This document shows, in pieces, positions 1-9,274 of a stretch of 29,289 bases of DNA (the first letter of the stretch is position 1; each line of letters starts with the position of its first letter). The DNA lies in NCBI GenBank assembly GCA_023230525.1, contig JALNXE010000057.1, forward strand, positions 1-29,289, written 5' to 3'. The notes below the pieces were generated by a model. That model had not been told where the DNA came from. It searched no databases and was given only the letters and a program-made list of their open reading frames with translations. This stretch comes from Desulfobulbaceae bacterium (GTDB lineage Bacteria > Desulfobacterota > Desulfobulbia > Desulfobulbales > SURF-16). Made by a program: the position numbers and the translations under genes.

Positions 1-2106
1 CTGAAAATGACCATCAAAAAGGCCATGGAACAGGAACCGCGCCTGAAGGATCTGTATCAGCGCGATGAACAGGTACGACAGCTGCTCGATATCGCCATGG
101 TGCTGGAGGGCCTGCAGCGCCACACCTCCATCCACGCGGCCGGCGTGGTCATCTCGCCGCAACCGATGGTGGAGTACCTGCCGGTATGCAAGGGCCCCAA
201 GGGCGAGGTGCTCACCCAGTATGACATGAAGTACACCGAGATGACCGGGCTGATCAAATTCGATTTCCTCGGTCTGAAAACCCTTACCGTCATTGACCGG
301 GCACTGAAACTGATCAAGGAGGAACGAGGGGAACCCCTTGATATCAATGCCATTCCCATGGACGACCCGAAGACCTACGACCTGCTGTGCAAGGGTGATG
401 CCCTGGGCGTTTTTCAGCTGGAAAGCTCGGGCATGCGGCAGCTGCTCATGAAGATGAAACCGGAGGTCTTCACCGATCTCATCGCCCTTGTCGCCCTGTA
501 CCGGCCGGGCCCGCTGGAAAGCGGCATGGTGGACGACTTTGTCAACACCAAGCACGGCAAAATGGTGGCCAGCTACCCGCTGCCCCAGCTTGAACCGATC
601 CTCAAGGAAACCTACGGGGTGATCGTCTACCAGGAACAGGTCATGAAAATCGCCAATGTGCTGGCCGGTTATTCCCTAGGCGATGCCGACAACCTGCGGC
701 GCGCCATGGGCAAGAAAATCCCGGCGGTCATGGAGGAACAGCGCGGCAAGTTCATGAAAGGGGCGGAGAAAAACCATGTGCCCCTGGACAAGGCGCAAAA
801 TATTTTCGATCTGATGGCCAAATTCGCCGGCTACGGCTTCAATAAATCCCACAGCGCCGCCTACGCCCTGATCTCGTACCAGACCGCTTATCTCAAGGCC
901 CATTACCCGGCCCAGTTCATGGCCGCCCTGCTCTCCTGCGACGTCAACAACACGGACAAGGTGGTCAAGTACATCAATGAATGCAAGGATCACCAGATCG
1001 ATGTGCTGCCGCCGGACATCAATGAAAGCAACCAGGATTTCACCGTTATCAACGACCGGATCCGCTTCGGCCTGGCCGCGGTGAAAAATGTGGGCGGGGC
1101 GGCTCTTGATTCCATCATGGAGGAACGCAGAAAAGACGGGCCATACAAGTCCCTGGGGGATTTCTGTTCCCGGGTCGACTCCCGCAAGGTGAACCGCCGG
1201 GTGATCGAAAGCCTGATCAAGGCCGGGGCCTTTGATTCCCTCGGGGCAAAACGCTCCCAGCATTTCGCCATTCTCGACCAGGCCATGGAGCAGGCCCAGG
1301 CGGCCCAGCGCGACAAGGAAAGCGGCCAGCTCTCGCTCTTTTCCATCATGCCCTTGACCACCAAGGAGAAATCCACCAGCATTGCCCTGCCGGATATCCC
1401 CGAGTGGAACAAAAAGGACTTACTGGCGGCGGAAAAGGAAACCGTTGGTTTTTATATTACCGGCCATCCCCTGGATGACTTCCGCGATGAACTCAAACAG
1501 GCGACGGACAGTGAAATCACCGAACTGCCCCAGCGCTCTGACGGCTCGGCCGTGCGGGTGGGGGGCCTGGTCAAAAGCAGGAAGGACATCAAAAATAAAA
1601 AGGGCGAGCTCATGTCTTTCATCACCCTGGAAGACACCTCAAGCAGTGTCGAGGTCATTATCTTCTCCCAGGCCTTTGCCGAGTGCGCCCACATCATCCG
1701 GGATGATATGCCGCTGGTGGTTCAGGGGGTCCTGCAGAATGAAGAGGAGGGTGAAGCGAAGATCATTGCCGACACCGTGGACACCCTGGCAGACGCCCTG
1801 AAAAAATTCACCGCCGCCACCAGAATCATGCTCTATGCGGACCGGGTAAACCGCAGGAAAATCGAGGATCTGAAAAAAGCGATCCATCGCCACCACGGCC
1901 CCTGCCCTGTTTCCCTTACCCTGCATTTCCCCAAAAAGGGCGAGGTGGACATCGACATCCCTGAAGAGCTGACCATCAACCCCATTCGGGAATTTTCCAG
2001 GGAGGTTAACGATATTCTTGGTTACAACGCCATTCAATTCGCCAAAAAACAGCCTGAAACAACCAGAAAAAACGGCAAGCGCGGTAATTTCCATGCAGCG
2101 GGATAA
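1..2106 (+). CDS. dnaE: DNA polymerase III subunit alpha, C-terminal ~700 residues (5' truncated by window edge)
   Basis: This is the replicative polymerase subunit that extends DNA within the polymerase III holoenzyme. The reading frame is open from base 1, so the N-terminal PHP domain and the first two catalytic aspartates lie outside the window. Near the start is LIKFDFLGLKTLT, whose Asp (codon 262-264) corresponds to the third catalytic aspartate of the DnaE palm. The fingers region follows (YGVIVYQEQVM, FNKSHSAAYALISYQTAYLK), then a helix-hairpin-helix region (residues ~360-410 of the visible part) and an OB-fold (VRVGGLVKSRKDIKNKKGE). The C-terminal tail ends GKRGNFHAAG at a TAA. No frameshift is seen. 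A terminator-like hairpin begins about 105 nt after the stop. Identification is very secure from these family motifs; only the start is missing. Confidence 0.97.
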   Translation: MKMTIKKAMEQEPRLKDLYQRDEQVRQLLDIAMVLEGLQRHTSIHAAGVVISPQPMVEYLPVCKGPKGEVLTQYDMKYTEMTGLIKFDFLGLKTLTVIDRALKLIKEERGEPLDINAIPMDDPKTYDLLCKGDALGVFQLESSGMRQLLMKMKPEVFTDLIALVALYRPGPLESGMVDDFVNTKHGKMVASYPLPQLEPILKETYGVIVYQEQVMKIANVLAGYSLGDADNLRRAMGKKIPAVMEEQRGKFMKGAEKNHVPLDKAQNIFDLMAKFAGYGFNKSHSAAYALISYQTAYLKAHYPAQFMAALLSCDVNNTDKVVKYINECKDHQIDVLPPDINESNQDFTVINDRIRFGLAAVKNVGGAALDSIMEERRKDGPYKSLGDFCSRVDSRKVNRRVIESLIKAGAFDSLGAKRSQHFAILDQAMEQAQAAQRDKESGQLSLFSIMPLTTKEKSTSIALPDIPEWNKKDLLAAEKETVGFYITGHPLDDFRDELKQATDSEITELPQRSDGSAVRVGGLVKSRKDIKNKKGELMSFITLEDTSSSVEVIIFSQAFAECAHIIRDDMPLVVQGVLQNEEEGEAKIIADTVDTLADALKKFTAATRIMLYADRVNRRKIEDLKKAIHRHHGPCPVSLTLHFPKKGEVDIDIPEELTINPIREFSREVNDILGYNAIQFAKKQPETTRKNGKRGNFHAAG

Positions 2107-2211
2107 GGTGGAATTCCTACCCGCCAGGCCGGAACAAACTTTTCTTTTCAATGTCTCTGATAAACAGAACAGCAATTGCCACAAAAAAACTTTACCATAA
2201 CTGATCATCAT

Positions 2212-2270
2212 AAAACTGCCCCTGACAGCCCGTTCTTGTTGGGAGAACGGTAAGTCCGCCCGCAGTTTTT
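2212..2270 (+). terminator. Two-tier hairpin terminator behind dnaE
   Basis: An outer stem AAAACTGC (2212-2219) pairs with GCAGTTTT (2262-2269). An inner stem CCGTTCT (2230-2236) pairs with AGAACGG (2244-2250). The right outer arm runs into T-rich sequence (TTTTTAATTTTT). This looks like a rho-independent terminator for dnaE. It ends only ~25 nt before the next start codon, so attenuation of the downstream gene is also possible. Confidence 0.6.
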
Positions 2271-2294
2271 AATTTTTCCTGCCGAGAGAACAGC

Positions 2295-3284
2295 ATGAAG
2301 CATACCTGTCTGAAAATAATGCAATGGAGCGCCCTGCTGGCCTGCGGATTCATCGCCGTGCAAATGGCCATGATCATCTTCACCGGCAAGGCGCTCTGTC
2401 TCAATGATGGCTGCAGCATCGCCGAAAAACTCACGACGGTGGCGCCCGTTTACCTGAATCTCGCCGGCTTGGTTTATTTTCTCGCGGTTTTCTGCGCCTG
2501 CCGCTGGTTCCGGACCAAGCCTCTGCCCGCCTTTGACTGGCTCCGGGTGTTGTTACTGATCGGCCTGGCCGCGGAAGGGGTGCTGGTGAGCTATCAGGTA
2601 TTCGTCATCCATACCCTGTGCTCCTATTGCCTGATCATCTTTTCCTTTATTGTCCTGCTCAACATCCTGTACGGCCGGCAACAGCTTTTTATCGGCATCC
2701 CGCTTTTTGCCGCCGTGCTGACGACCTTTACCATCCTCAATTTCGGCCCGGCCCTGCTGACCCTGCAGAATCAGACCCTTGCTTCCGGCACCATTGCGGT
2801 GAGGAAATGCGCCCAGCCGTCCAAACAGCTCTATTTCTTTTTTTCCTCGGATTGCCCCCACTGCAAAAACGTTCTCAAGGCCCTGGAAAACTGCAACAGC
2901 TGTGAATTTCATTTCAACCCGGTTGACAAGATCAAATCCCTGTCCATCCCCGAATTGGAATACACTCCCACCTATAGTCCTGCCTTAAACCGGCTGATCC
3001 TGTCCCTGGTCAAAATCGAGACCATCCCCGTCCTGCTGGTGCAGAATCCCGACGGACTGACCTTTATCAAGGGGGAAGAAAGCATCATCCGCTTTATCAG
3101 CCAGACCTGCTTCCGCGAAGAGCCGCAGCTGTACATGGATTCATCCCTGTATAACGCCCCGCAGGGAATGAGTGTCTATGACGAAAAGCAGGGTGAATGC
3201 AACCTTCAGCTGGATTGCCCTGATGCGGATAAACAAACGGAAAATCCCGGTCCCGCCGCTGTCCCGGAAACCGGCAAACCATAA
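2295..3284 (+). CDS. Vitamin K epoxide reductase (VKOR)-like protein fused to a thioredoxin-like domain
   Basis: This is probably an inner-membrane quinone-linked enzyme that drives disulfide formation in the periplasm, the job done by DsbB in other proteobacteria. The N-terminal half has four to five hydrophobic segments (about residues 11-30, 50-70, 84-105, 107-125 and 131-150). It carries the two VKOR cysteine sites: a loop pair C35/C40 (CLNDGC) and the active-site pair C109-S-Y-C112. The C-terminal half is a thioredoxin-like domain with C187-P-H-C190 (SSDCPHCKNVL). The fusion lets the VKOR part oxidise its own Trx domain, as in other bacterial VKOR-Trx fusions. The start is supported by GAGAG ahead of the ATG. 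The last ~55 residues (YMDSSLYNAPQGM onward) look linker-like and contain two further cysteines. It appears to be a single-gene unit between two terminators. Family assignment is firm; the exact substrate is unknown. Confidence 0.85.
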   Translation: MKHTCLKIMQWSALLACGFIAVQMAMIIFTGKALCLNDGCSIAEKLTTVAPVYLNLAGLVYFLAVFCACRWFRTKPLPAFDWLRVLLLIGLAAEGVLVSYQVFVIHTLCSYCLIIFSFIVLLNILYGRQQLFIGIPLFAAVLTTFTILNFGPALLTLQNQTLASGTIAVRKCAQPSKQLYFFFSSDCPHCKNVLKALENCNSCEFHFNPVDKIKSLSIPELEYTPTYSPALNRLILSLVKIETIPVLLVQNPDGLTFIKGEESIIRFISQTCFREEPQLYMDSSLYNAPQGMSVYDEKQGECNLQLDCPDADKQTENPGPAAVPETGKP

Positions 3285-3325
3285 TTTTCCGCGTAATTCC
3301 GCCGGCTGCATTTGCCTCGCAATAA

Positions 3326-3366
3326 AAAACAAGGACCAGGGGCACAGGCCCGCCGGTCCTTGTTTT
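3326..3366. terminator. Strong bidirectional terminator between VKOR gene and chemoreceptor
   Basis: AAAACAAGGACC (3326-3337) and GGTCCTTGTTTT (3355-3366) form a perfect 12-bp inverted repeat. An inner GGGC/GCCC stem lies in the loop. A-rich sequence precedes it and T-rich sequence ends it, so it works for both converging genes: VKOR (plus) and the receptor ending at 3429 (minus). Confidence 0.85.
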
Positions 3367-3428
3367 CCTGCGGCAATTTCTCTGATGTATCAAGCCGGCC
3401 CCTGGCCAACCGCCGGGGAACCGTTTCT

Positions 3429-5312
3429 TTATACAACCTCCTTCACGTCACGAAAACCCTCATCATCATCAAAAGGAATGGCCTGGGCCGCCGGGGAAGA
3501 CGGCCGGTCGCCTCGCTTGCTTGCGTCTCGCCCTGGCGCAGGAACCGGAATAATCCTTTTCTCCGCCTGGGACCGCTGAATGGACTTATCGACCGTTTTT
3601 GCCTTGGCGGCATTGGTCCCGTCCATCAGGGTGGCCAGCATGACAACCGTCTCCTGCATTCTATCGGACTGGGCCTTCAGCTCATCTGCCGCGGCAGCGG
3701 ATTCTTCCGCGCTGGCAGCATTGTTCTGGGTGGCACAGTTGAGCTCGGACACCGCCGTGTTGATCTGATCGATACCGGAATCCTGCTCCACGGAGGCAGT
3801 GGCGATTTCCGCGACCAGGGCGGCAACCTTCCTGGCACTCAGCTCCACTTCAGTGAAATTGCTGTTGCAGCTGCTGGCAAGTTTAACCCCATCCTCTATG
3901 GTTCTGGCGGACTGCTCGATGAGTGCCGAGGTATCCTTGGCCGCATTTGCAGCACGCAGGGCAAGATTACGCACCTCATCGGCCACCACGGCAAAGCCCG
4001 CTCCTGCGGCCCCGGCCCGGGCGGCCTCAACCGCCGCGTTCAAGGCCAGCAGATTGGTCTGGAAGGCGATTTCGTCGATTGTCTTGACCACCTTCTGGGT
4101 CTCCTGGCTGGTGCCTGCTATCTGCCCCATGGCATTGGTCAGTTGCAGCATGGAGCCGGTTGAACGTTCCACCAGGAGGTTCGACTCTTGCATCAACCCA
4201 TCGGCATGGCGGGCATTTTCTGCATTCTGTTTGGTCATGGCGGAGATCTCCTCCAGGGAGGAAGAAGTTTCCTCCAATGAGGCAGCCTGCTCCGAGGCCC
4301 CTTCCGCCAGGGTCTGGCTTGATGAGGCGACCTGATCAGCCGCCTCCCCCACCTGGGAGGAGGCACTGCGCAGCCCGATAATGATCCGCCCAAGGGTCCG
4401 GTAAATGGAACCGGATATGAACAGATTGCCGAGAATGCCCAGCACGGTAAAGGCAAGTATGGTGATGATGATATAGTTCAGGTAGGTCCTGGTGGTTCCC
4501 AGCATATTGGCTGTGTCGGCATCAGACTTGGCGTTGATGGCGGCAAGTTCATTTTTGAGCCGGTCCAGGGTATTTTTTTCAAGCTCAAGACGCTGCTGGG
4601 TATTATTGATAAAGGCAAGGGTTAATTCCTTGATCTTCAGCTCGGCATTCTTGGCATCCAGCGCCATCTGCTGAAAGGGGGTATTGGCCAGATCATTTAT
4701 GTCCTTTTCCACATTGACCAGCATGGTATCCAGAAAGGTGAGCAGCTTGTCTTTGTTGGCAATATCATCATTGAGCAGGGCAAATTGATGTTTGATGCTG
4801 TAATTTGCCGAGGTGTTGACACTGGCCCCCTGGATGACGAGACGCTCCAGGGTGCTCACCTCGTTCTGCCGTTCCGGGTCCGCCAGCTTGGTGCTGACAT
4901 CCTTGATGAAGCCGTTTGATTTGGAGATGGCAAAGTCGGTCAACTCATTGACCTCTGTGGTAATCTGTGCATTCTGCAGGCGCAGGGCCTGAATCTGTTC
5001 CACATTCTGCCATAAGGCGTTCATTTCTTTTTCATGGTTGCCGGCAGAGGCTTTCCTGATCTCACCCAGCAATGGCACGACCTCCTTTTGCATCGTCTCG
5101 TATGAAATTTTCCGGCTCAGGTAGTTGTTGATGTGAAAGGTGGCGCTCCGCACTGAGGTGGCGATCCTGTTCGACTTTTCCTGCTCAAGGGCCAACCCGT
5201 TGACAACCTTGTGAGAATTGTAAGCAAAGAGGCCGACGATGATGACGAGCATGATCAGGATGATATTCGGAGTGAACAGTTTTTGTTTGAGACTTAACTG
5301 TGATATTTTCAT
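3429..5312 (-). CDS. Methyl-accepting chemotaxis protein with helical periplasmic sensor (627 aa)
   Basis: This transmembrane chemoreceptor signals to CheA/CheW. From MKISQLSLKQ it has TM1 (~residues 12-33), a ~240-residue all-helical periplasmic region, TM2 (~276-300, IIITILAFTVLGILGNLF), a short HAMP-like stretch and a cytoplasmic coiled coil. The hairpin-tip signature IAFQTNLLALNAAVEAARAG lies near 413-432. The C-terminus ends IPFDDDEGFRDVKEVV; there is no NWETF-type CheR/CheB tether. I chose the ATG at 5312 because GAGGA sits 8 nt upstream; the longer in-frame ATG at 5357 has no Shine-Dalgarno and would put 15 polar residues before the membrane segment. No che genes are adjacent. The ligand cannot be told from sequence. 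The gene ends at the shared terminator at 3326-3366. Confidence 0.93.
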   Translation of the reverse strand: MKISQLSLKQKLFTPNIILIMLVIIVGLFAYNSHKVVNGLALEQEKSNRIATSVRSATFHINNYLSRKISYETMQKEVVPLLGEIRKASAGNHEKEMNALWQNVEQIQALRLQNAQITTEVNELTDFAISKSNGFIKDVSTKLADPERQNEVSTLERLVIQGASVNTSANYSIKHQFALLNDDIANKDKLLTFLDTMLVNVEKDINDLANTPFQQMALDAKNAELKIKELTLAFINNTQQRLELEKNTLDRLKNELAAINAKSDADTANMLGTTRTYLNYIIITILAFTVLGILGNLFISGSIYRTLGRIIIGLRSASSQVGEAADQVASSSQTLAEGASEQAASLEETSSSLEEISAMTKQNAENARHADGLMQESNLLVERSTGSMLQLTNAMGQIAGTSQETQKVVKTIDEIAFQTNLLALNAAVEAARAGAAGAGFAVVADEVRNLALRAANAAKDTSALIEQSARTIEDGVKLASSCNSNFTEVELSARKVAALVAEIATASVEQDSGIDQINTAVSELNCATQNNAASAEESAAAADELKAQSDRMQETVVMLATLMDGTNAAKAKTVDKSIQRSQAEKRIIPVPAPGRDASKRGDRPSSPAAQAIPFDDDEGFRDVKEVV

Positions 5313-5707
5313 GGTTGTTTTCCTCGGTTGGCGGTTATTTCCATTTCCCCCCTTCATGCTGTCGGCCCTGATGCGGCTTTTTCCACCAGGTGCCTATCAT
5401 TTTTGTATCATTAACCTGAGCCTGAAGTAAAACAGAAAACAACGAACCGGCGGCAAGGGTGGCGAGCCGTTTCACCGGCAAGGCGCCGGCCGGCCTCTGC
5501 TCCACTCAACCCTTGCGTGCAGCAGCTTTGCCGGTGGATCTCTATTTTTTTAATATTTGACAAATAAGGGATTTCAGCTGATCCTGAATTTACAGTCTTG
5601 GTAAAAGATTACCGGGTAATTTTCAGACGCTTAAGCTGGCTGCACAGGCCCCGGGAAATTTCTTCCCCGCGGCAGGCGGATTAACTGGCCACAACAGAGG
5701 GCCGCCA
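5313..5707. other. Divergent intergenic region between chemoreceptor and hybrid kinase
   Basis: These 395 nt separate two divergently transcribed signalling genes, so both promoters should lie here. A minus-strand GG-N10-GC match at 5518-5533 is a weak sigma-54 candidate. A TTGACA at 5557-5562 has no good -10 partner on the plus strand. I see no convincing ORF, repeat or RNA gene. The stretch 5460-5510 is GC-rich with several GGC/GCC runs but no clean hairpin. Confidence 0.4.
5518..5533 (-). promoter_or_regulatory. Weak sigma-54-like promoter candidate for the chemoreceptor
   Basis: Read on the minus strand the site is CGGCAAAGCTGCTGCA. It keeps the GG and GC dinucleotides at the required 10-nt spacing of the -24/-12 consensus TGGCACG-N4-TTGCA, but it differs at several flanking bases. 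It lies about 205 nt upstream of the receptor start. By itself this is only suggestive. Confidence 0.2.
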
Positions 5708-8700
5708 ATGTTTCCCCGCAGCCGGCAAGCAGGCATTGGTTACGAAGAGGAAAAGCAAAGTGAGAGGGCGATGATCACAATGCAAGGTAGTGTCCGAAAA
5801 ATACTCATCTTTCTCTTAACTCTCTCTGCGTGTTTTTCCCTTTCGTCCGCTCCCGCCCACGGGCAACTGCCCAAACCCAGGAAGGTTCTTGTCCTCTACT
5901 CCTACCACAACGGTATGCCCTGGGAGAGGCTTGCCGACCAGGCGCTGCGTTTGGCCTTTGACGCCGCGACCGCGGCCCGGGTGGAACTCAATGTGGAATA
6001 TCTGGATCTGATCCGCTATCCGGACAAAGATTACGTAAACAGCCTCACCGATCTCTTACGCCACAAATATGCGGACAGCCAGCTGGATCTGATCATCGCC
6101 ATGGATGCCGAGGCCATCACCTTTTTGATCGATCACGGGGCGAATCTCTTTGCCGATGTTCCTGTCATCTTTGCCTCCGATGAACAGAAATATCTGCAAA
6201 ACGCCGCACGCTGGCACAACATGACCGGAATTTACCGGGGTGAGGATTACGTAAGGACCTTCAAACTTGCCCTGGAACTTCTGCCGGATACCCGGCATGT
6301 CTTCGTCATCTCCGGCTCGGCCCTGACTGACCGTTTGGCGGCTGACCAGGCCAGGGAGGCTTTGCAGACTTTCCAGCAATGCTACGACATCCGCTTCTGG
6401 GACAATCTCACCATTGATGAAATGCTCGCCCGAGTGGCCGACCTGCCGGAGCACTCGATCATCTATTACCTCATCGTTTTGCGGGATGCCGCCGGCAAAC
6501 CTTTAGTCTCCCGTGATGTGCTGGCTCTCCTCTCCCAGAAGGCCAACGCGCCGGTGTTCAGCCTCTGGGATACCTACCTGGGATACGGTATGGTGGGCGG
6601 GGATTTGACCAGTGCCGAGCTGCAGGGGAAAAAGACGGCGGAGCTTGCCCTGCAGATATTGGCCGGTAAGATTCCGGCCGGCATCGCCCCCATACACCTC
6701 GAAAATATTCCCATGTTCGACTGGCGCCAGCTGCAACGCTGGAAAATCAGCGAAGAAAAGCTGCCGCCGGGCAGCATCATCCGTTTTCGCCAATCTTCCT
6801 TCTTTGCCCAGTACAGATGGCAGATCCTGGGCGGAATGCTCATCATCATGATGCAGTTCGTCTTCATCCTCTACATCATCCACAGCCTGTTAACCCGGCG
6901 GCAGACGGAAGCGGCGCTGCGCGCCAGTGAAGAAAGATATGCCCTGGCCCAGCAGGTGGCCAACATCGGCAGCTGGGATCTGCAACTCGGGTCAGGCAGG
7001 TTGGCATGCAATGAACGCCTGGCAGCCATCTTCGGTTTTTCTCCGGGGCAGTTCAAGGAGGACTATCAGACCTTACTCGACGGCATCTATCCGGATGATC
7101 TGCAGTATGTGCTCGAGGCAATTGATCAGGCCAGGAAAGGGAAAAACCATTATGAGATGGAACTGCGCATCATCCGGACGGACGGCGCAACCCGCTGGGT
7201 TTCGGTCAAGGGGGAGGTATTCCGGGATCATAACCATGATCCCCGCCGCGTCATCGGGGTGGTGCTGGATATCACCGAGCGGAAGAAAAGCGACAATGCC
7301 TTAAAAAGAAGTGAGGAAAAATACCGGCGCCTGGTGGAGAATCTGGGCCACGAATACTTTTTTTATGCCCGCGATAGCGCCGGCAATCTGCAATACGTCA
7401 GCCCCTCCATCACCCAGGTGCTCGGCTACAGCAGCGAGGAGTTTCTTACCCATTTTCCCAAGTACCTGACGGACAGCCCCATCAATCACCATATTCGCCT
7501 CTACGCGAGCCCAAGCCCAATTAGCCAGGGCCGGCAGCAGCCTTCCTGCCAGGTGGAAGTCCTGCATAAAAACGGCACCGTTCACACTTTGGAAGTCAGC
7601 GAGGTGCCGATTCTTGACCAGAACGGCACAGTGGCCGCAGTGGAGGCAATCGCCCATGACATCACGGAGCGGCGGAAAAACACCACTGCCCTGCAGGAAA
7701 GCGAAAGCAAATTCCGGGCGGTTTTTGAAAATTCATCCCATTATATCAGCGTGCTTTCCCCTGCAGGCCTCATTATTGAAACCAACAACAGCGCCCTGCA
7801 GCTGGTTGACTGCAATGACGGCCAGATACTTGCCAAACCGTTCTGGGAAACCCGCTGGTGGTCGCATTCCCCGGAATTGCAGCAATGGCTGCGCCAGGCC
7901 ATTGCCGAAGCGGCGCAAGGACACCGCCGGCAGAGAGAGGTGACCCATCAGGATTGCCAGGGCAGGCTGCATGATGTTGATTTTTCTCTCATCCCCATCA
8001 AAAATGAGACGGGAGAAACCATATTTCTGATTTCCGAAGGTCTGGACATAACCGATGTCAAGGTTGCGGCTGAAAACCTGCGCCAGGCCCAGAAGATGGA
8101 GGCCATCGGCACCCTGGCGGGCGGTATAGCCCATGATTTCAACAATATCCTGGGCGCCATCCTGGGTTTTGCCGAAATGGCCCGGGAAAAAGCGGCTGAT
8201 GATATCGCCGGAGAGCTGGACGAAGTGATCCGGGCCGCCGGAAGGGCGGCGGACTTGGTCAAGCAGATACTGACCTTCAGCCGTCAGGCCGAACTTGCCC
8301 GCCAGCCCATCCGGATACACCTCATCGCCAAAGAGGTTCTCAAGCTGCTGCGCGCCTCCATCCCCGCCACCATCGACATCCGGCAGGATATCTCCCCGGA
8401 CTGCGGCACCGTCCTTGCCGAGCCGACCCAGATGCATCAGGTGTTCATGAATCTCTGCACCAATGCCTACCATGCCATGCGCGATAAATGTGGAACCCTC
8501 TCGGTTGCCATGGAACCGCTGCGCCTTGACGGCAGTGATGCAAGAATCACCACTCAGGCCTTATCGCCTGGCGATTATGTGAAAATCTGCGTAACGGACA
8601 CCGGTCCCGGCATGTCCGCCGGCATCATGGAAAGAATCTTTGAACCCTATTTCACCACCAAAGCAAAGCATGAAGGGACTGGCCTTGGCCTGTCCGTGGT

Positions 8701-9211
8701 GCATGGAATTGTCAAAAGCCATGGGGGGCATATTGAGGTGGCAAGCGAACCGGGCAAGGGTGCGGCCTTTACCATCTACCTGCCCCGGATCAGTTCTGCC
8801 GCAAACGAGGAAACAATCTCCAGCAAACCGTTGCCGACGGGAACCGAGCATATCCTGATCGTTGATGACGAAGAGAAAATGGTGCAGATTGAGGAGAAGA
8901 TGCTGGTAAATCTCGGTTATACGGTTACCGCCGTGACCAGCAGTATGGAGGCCCTGCGGCTTGTCAAAGACCGTCCGCAGACCTTTCAGCTGGTGATCAC
9001 CGACATGACCATGCCGAAAATGACCGGGGCGGAACTGGCCCGGCAGCTGCTGCAGATCAGGCCCGATCTGCCGATTATTCTCTGTACGGGATTCAGTGAA
9101 CAGATTGACGGGGATAAGGCCAAGGCCATGGGCATCCGCCGGTTTCTCATGAAGCCCGTCAAGAAAAAAGAGCTGGCCGAGATGCTGCGCAGCGCGCTCG
9201 ATGATAAATAA
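5708..9211 (+). CDS. Hybrid sensor histidine kinase: ABC-type periplasmic binding domain, three PAS, HisKA, HATPase, receiver
   Basis: This membrane hybrid kinase has a signal-peptide-like segment (~residues 30-52, KILIFLLTLSACFSL). An extracytoplasmic domain of the ABC_sub_bind type follows (~58-350, starting KVLVLYSYHNGMPWERL), then a TM helix (~371-395). Three PAS domains come next (~407-525, ~534-650, ~665-785). The HisKA H-box has H809 in GTLAGGIAHDFNN. The ATPase domain has the N box NLCTNAYHAM, G1 DTGPGM and G2 GTGLGLS. The C-terminal receiver has acidic residues D1053/D1054 and phospho-acceptor D1099 in ITDMTMP. There is no DNA-binding output. The ATG at 5708 has AGAGGG 6 nt upstream, but starts at 5771 (GAGAGG close upstream) or 5780 would give a more normal signal peptide, so the N-terminus is uncertain. 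A small membrane protein gene follows after 63 nt on the same strand. Substrate sensed is unknown. Confidence 0.93.
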   Translation: MFPRSRQAGIGYEEEKQSERAMITMQGSVRKILIFLLTLSACFSLSSAPAHGQLPKPRKVLVLYSYHNGMPWERLADQALRLAFDAATAARVELNVEYLDLIRYPDKDYVNSLTDLLRHKYADSQLDLIIAMDAEAITFLIDHGANLFADVPVIFASDEQKYLQNAARWHNMTGIYRGEDYVRTFKLALELLPDTRHVFVISGSALTDRLAADQAREALQTFQQCYDIRFWDNLTIDEMLARVADLPEHSIIYYLIVLRDAAGKPLVSRDVLALLSQKANAPVFSLWDTYLGYGMVGGDLTSAELQGKKTAELALQILAGKIPAGIAPIHLENIPMFDWRQLQRWKISEEKLPPGSIIRFRQSSFFAQYRWQILGGMLIIMMQFVFILYIIHSLLTRRQTEAALRASEERYALAQQVANIGSWDLQLGSGRLACNERLAAIFGFSPGQFKEDYQTLLDGIYPDDLQYVLEAIDQARKGKNHYEMELRIIRTDGATRWVSVKGEVFRDHNHDPRRVIGVVLDITERKKSDNALKRSEEKYRRLVENLGHEYFFYARDSAGNLQYVSPSITQVLGYSSEEFLTHFPKYLTDSPINHHIRLYASPSPISQGRQQPSCQVEVLHKNGTVHTLEVSEVPILDQNGTVAAVEAIAHDITERRKNTTALQESESKFRAVFENSSHYISVLSPAGLIIETNNSALQLVDCNDGQILAKPFWETRWWSHSPELQQWLRQAIAEAAQGHRRQREVTHQDCQGRLHDVDFSLIPIKNETGETIFLISEGLDITDVKVAAENLRQAQKMEAIGTLAGGIAHDFNNILGAILGFAEMAREKAADDIAGELDEVIRAAGRAADLVKQILTFSRQAELARQPIRIHLIAKEVLKLLRASIPATIDIRQDISPDCGTVLAEPTQMHQVFMNLCTNAYHAMRDKCGTLSVAMEPLRLDGSDARITTQALSPGDYVKICVTDTGPGMSAGIMERIFEPYFTTKAKHEGTGLGLSVVHGIVKSHGGHIEVASEPGKGAAFTIYLPRISSAANEETISSKPLPTGTEHILIVDDEEKMVQIEEKMLVNLGYTVTAVTSSMEALRLVKDRPQTFQLVITDMTMPKMTGAELARQLLQIRPDLPIILCTGFSEQIDGDKAKAMGIRRFLMKPVKKKELAEMLRSALDDK

Positions 9212-9274
9212 ACAACCGCCACGGCTGGTAAACCCCGCCAAAATGATAAAAGAAACAAATAAACCGAGGCTGAC

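Noticed and set aside
3312..4163. Plus-strand 283-codon open frame over the 3' end of the first chemoreceptor
   Set aside because: It crosses the bidirectional terminator and the receptor coding region and shows no family motif; it is an antisense shadow.
5557..5590. TTGACA as a -35 box for the kinase gene at 5708
   Set aside because: No reasonable -10 hexamer occurs 16-18 nt downstream on the plus strand.
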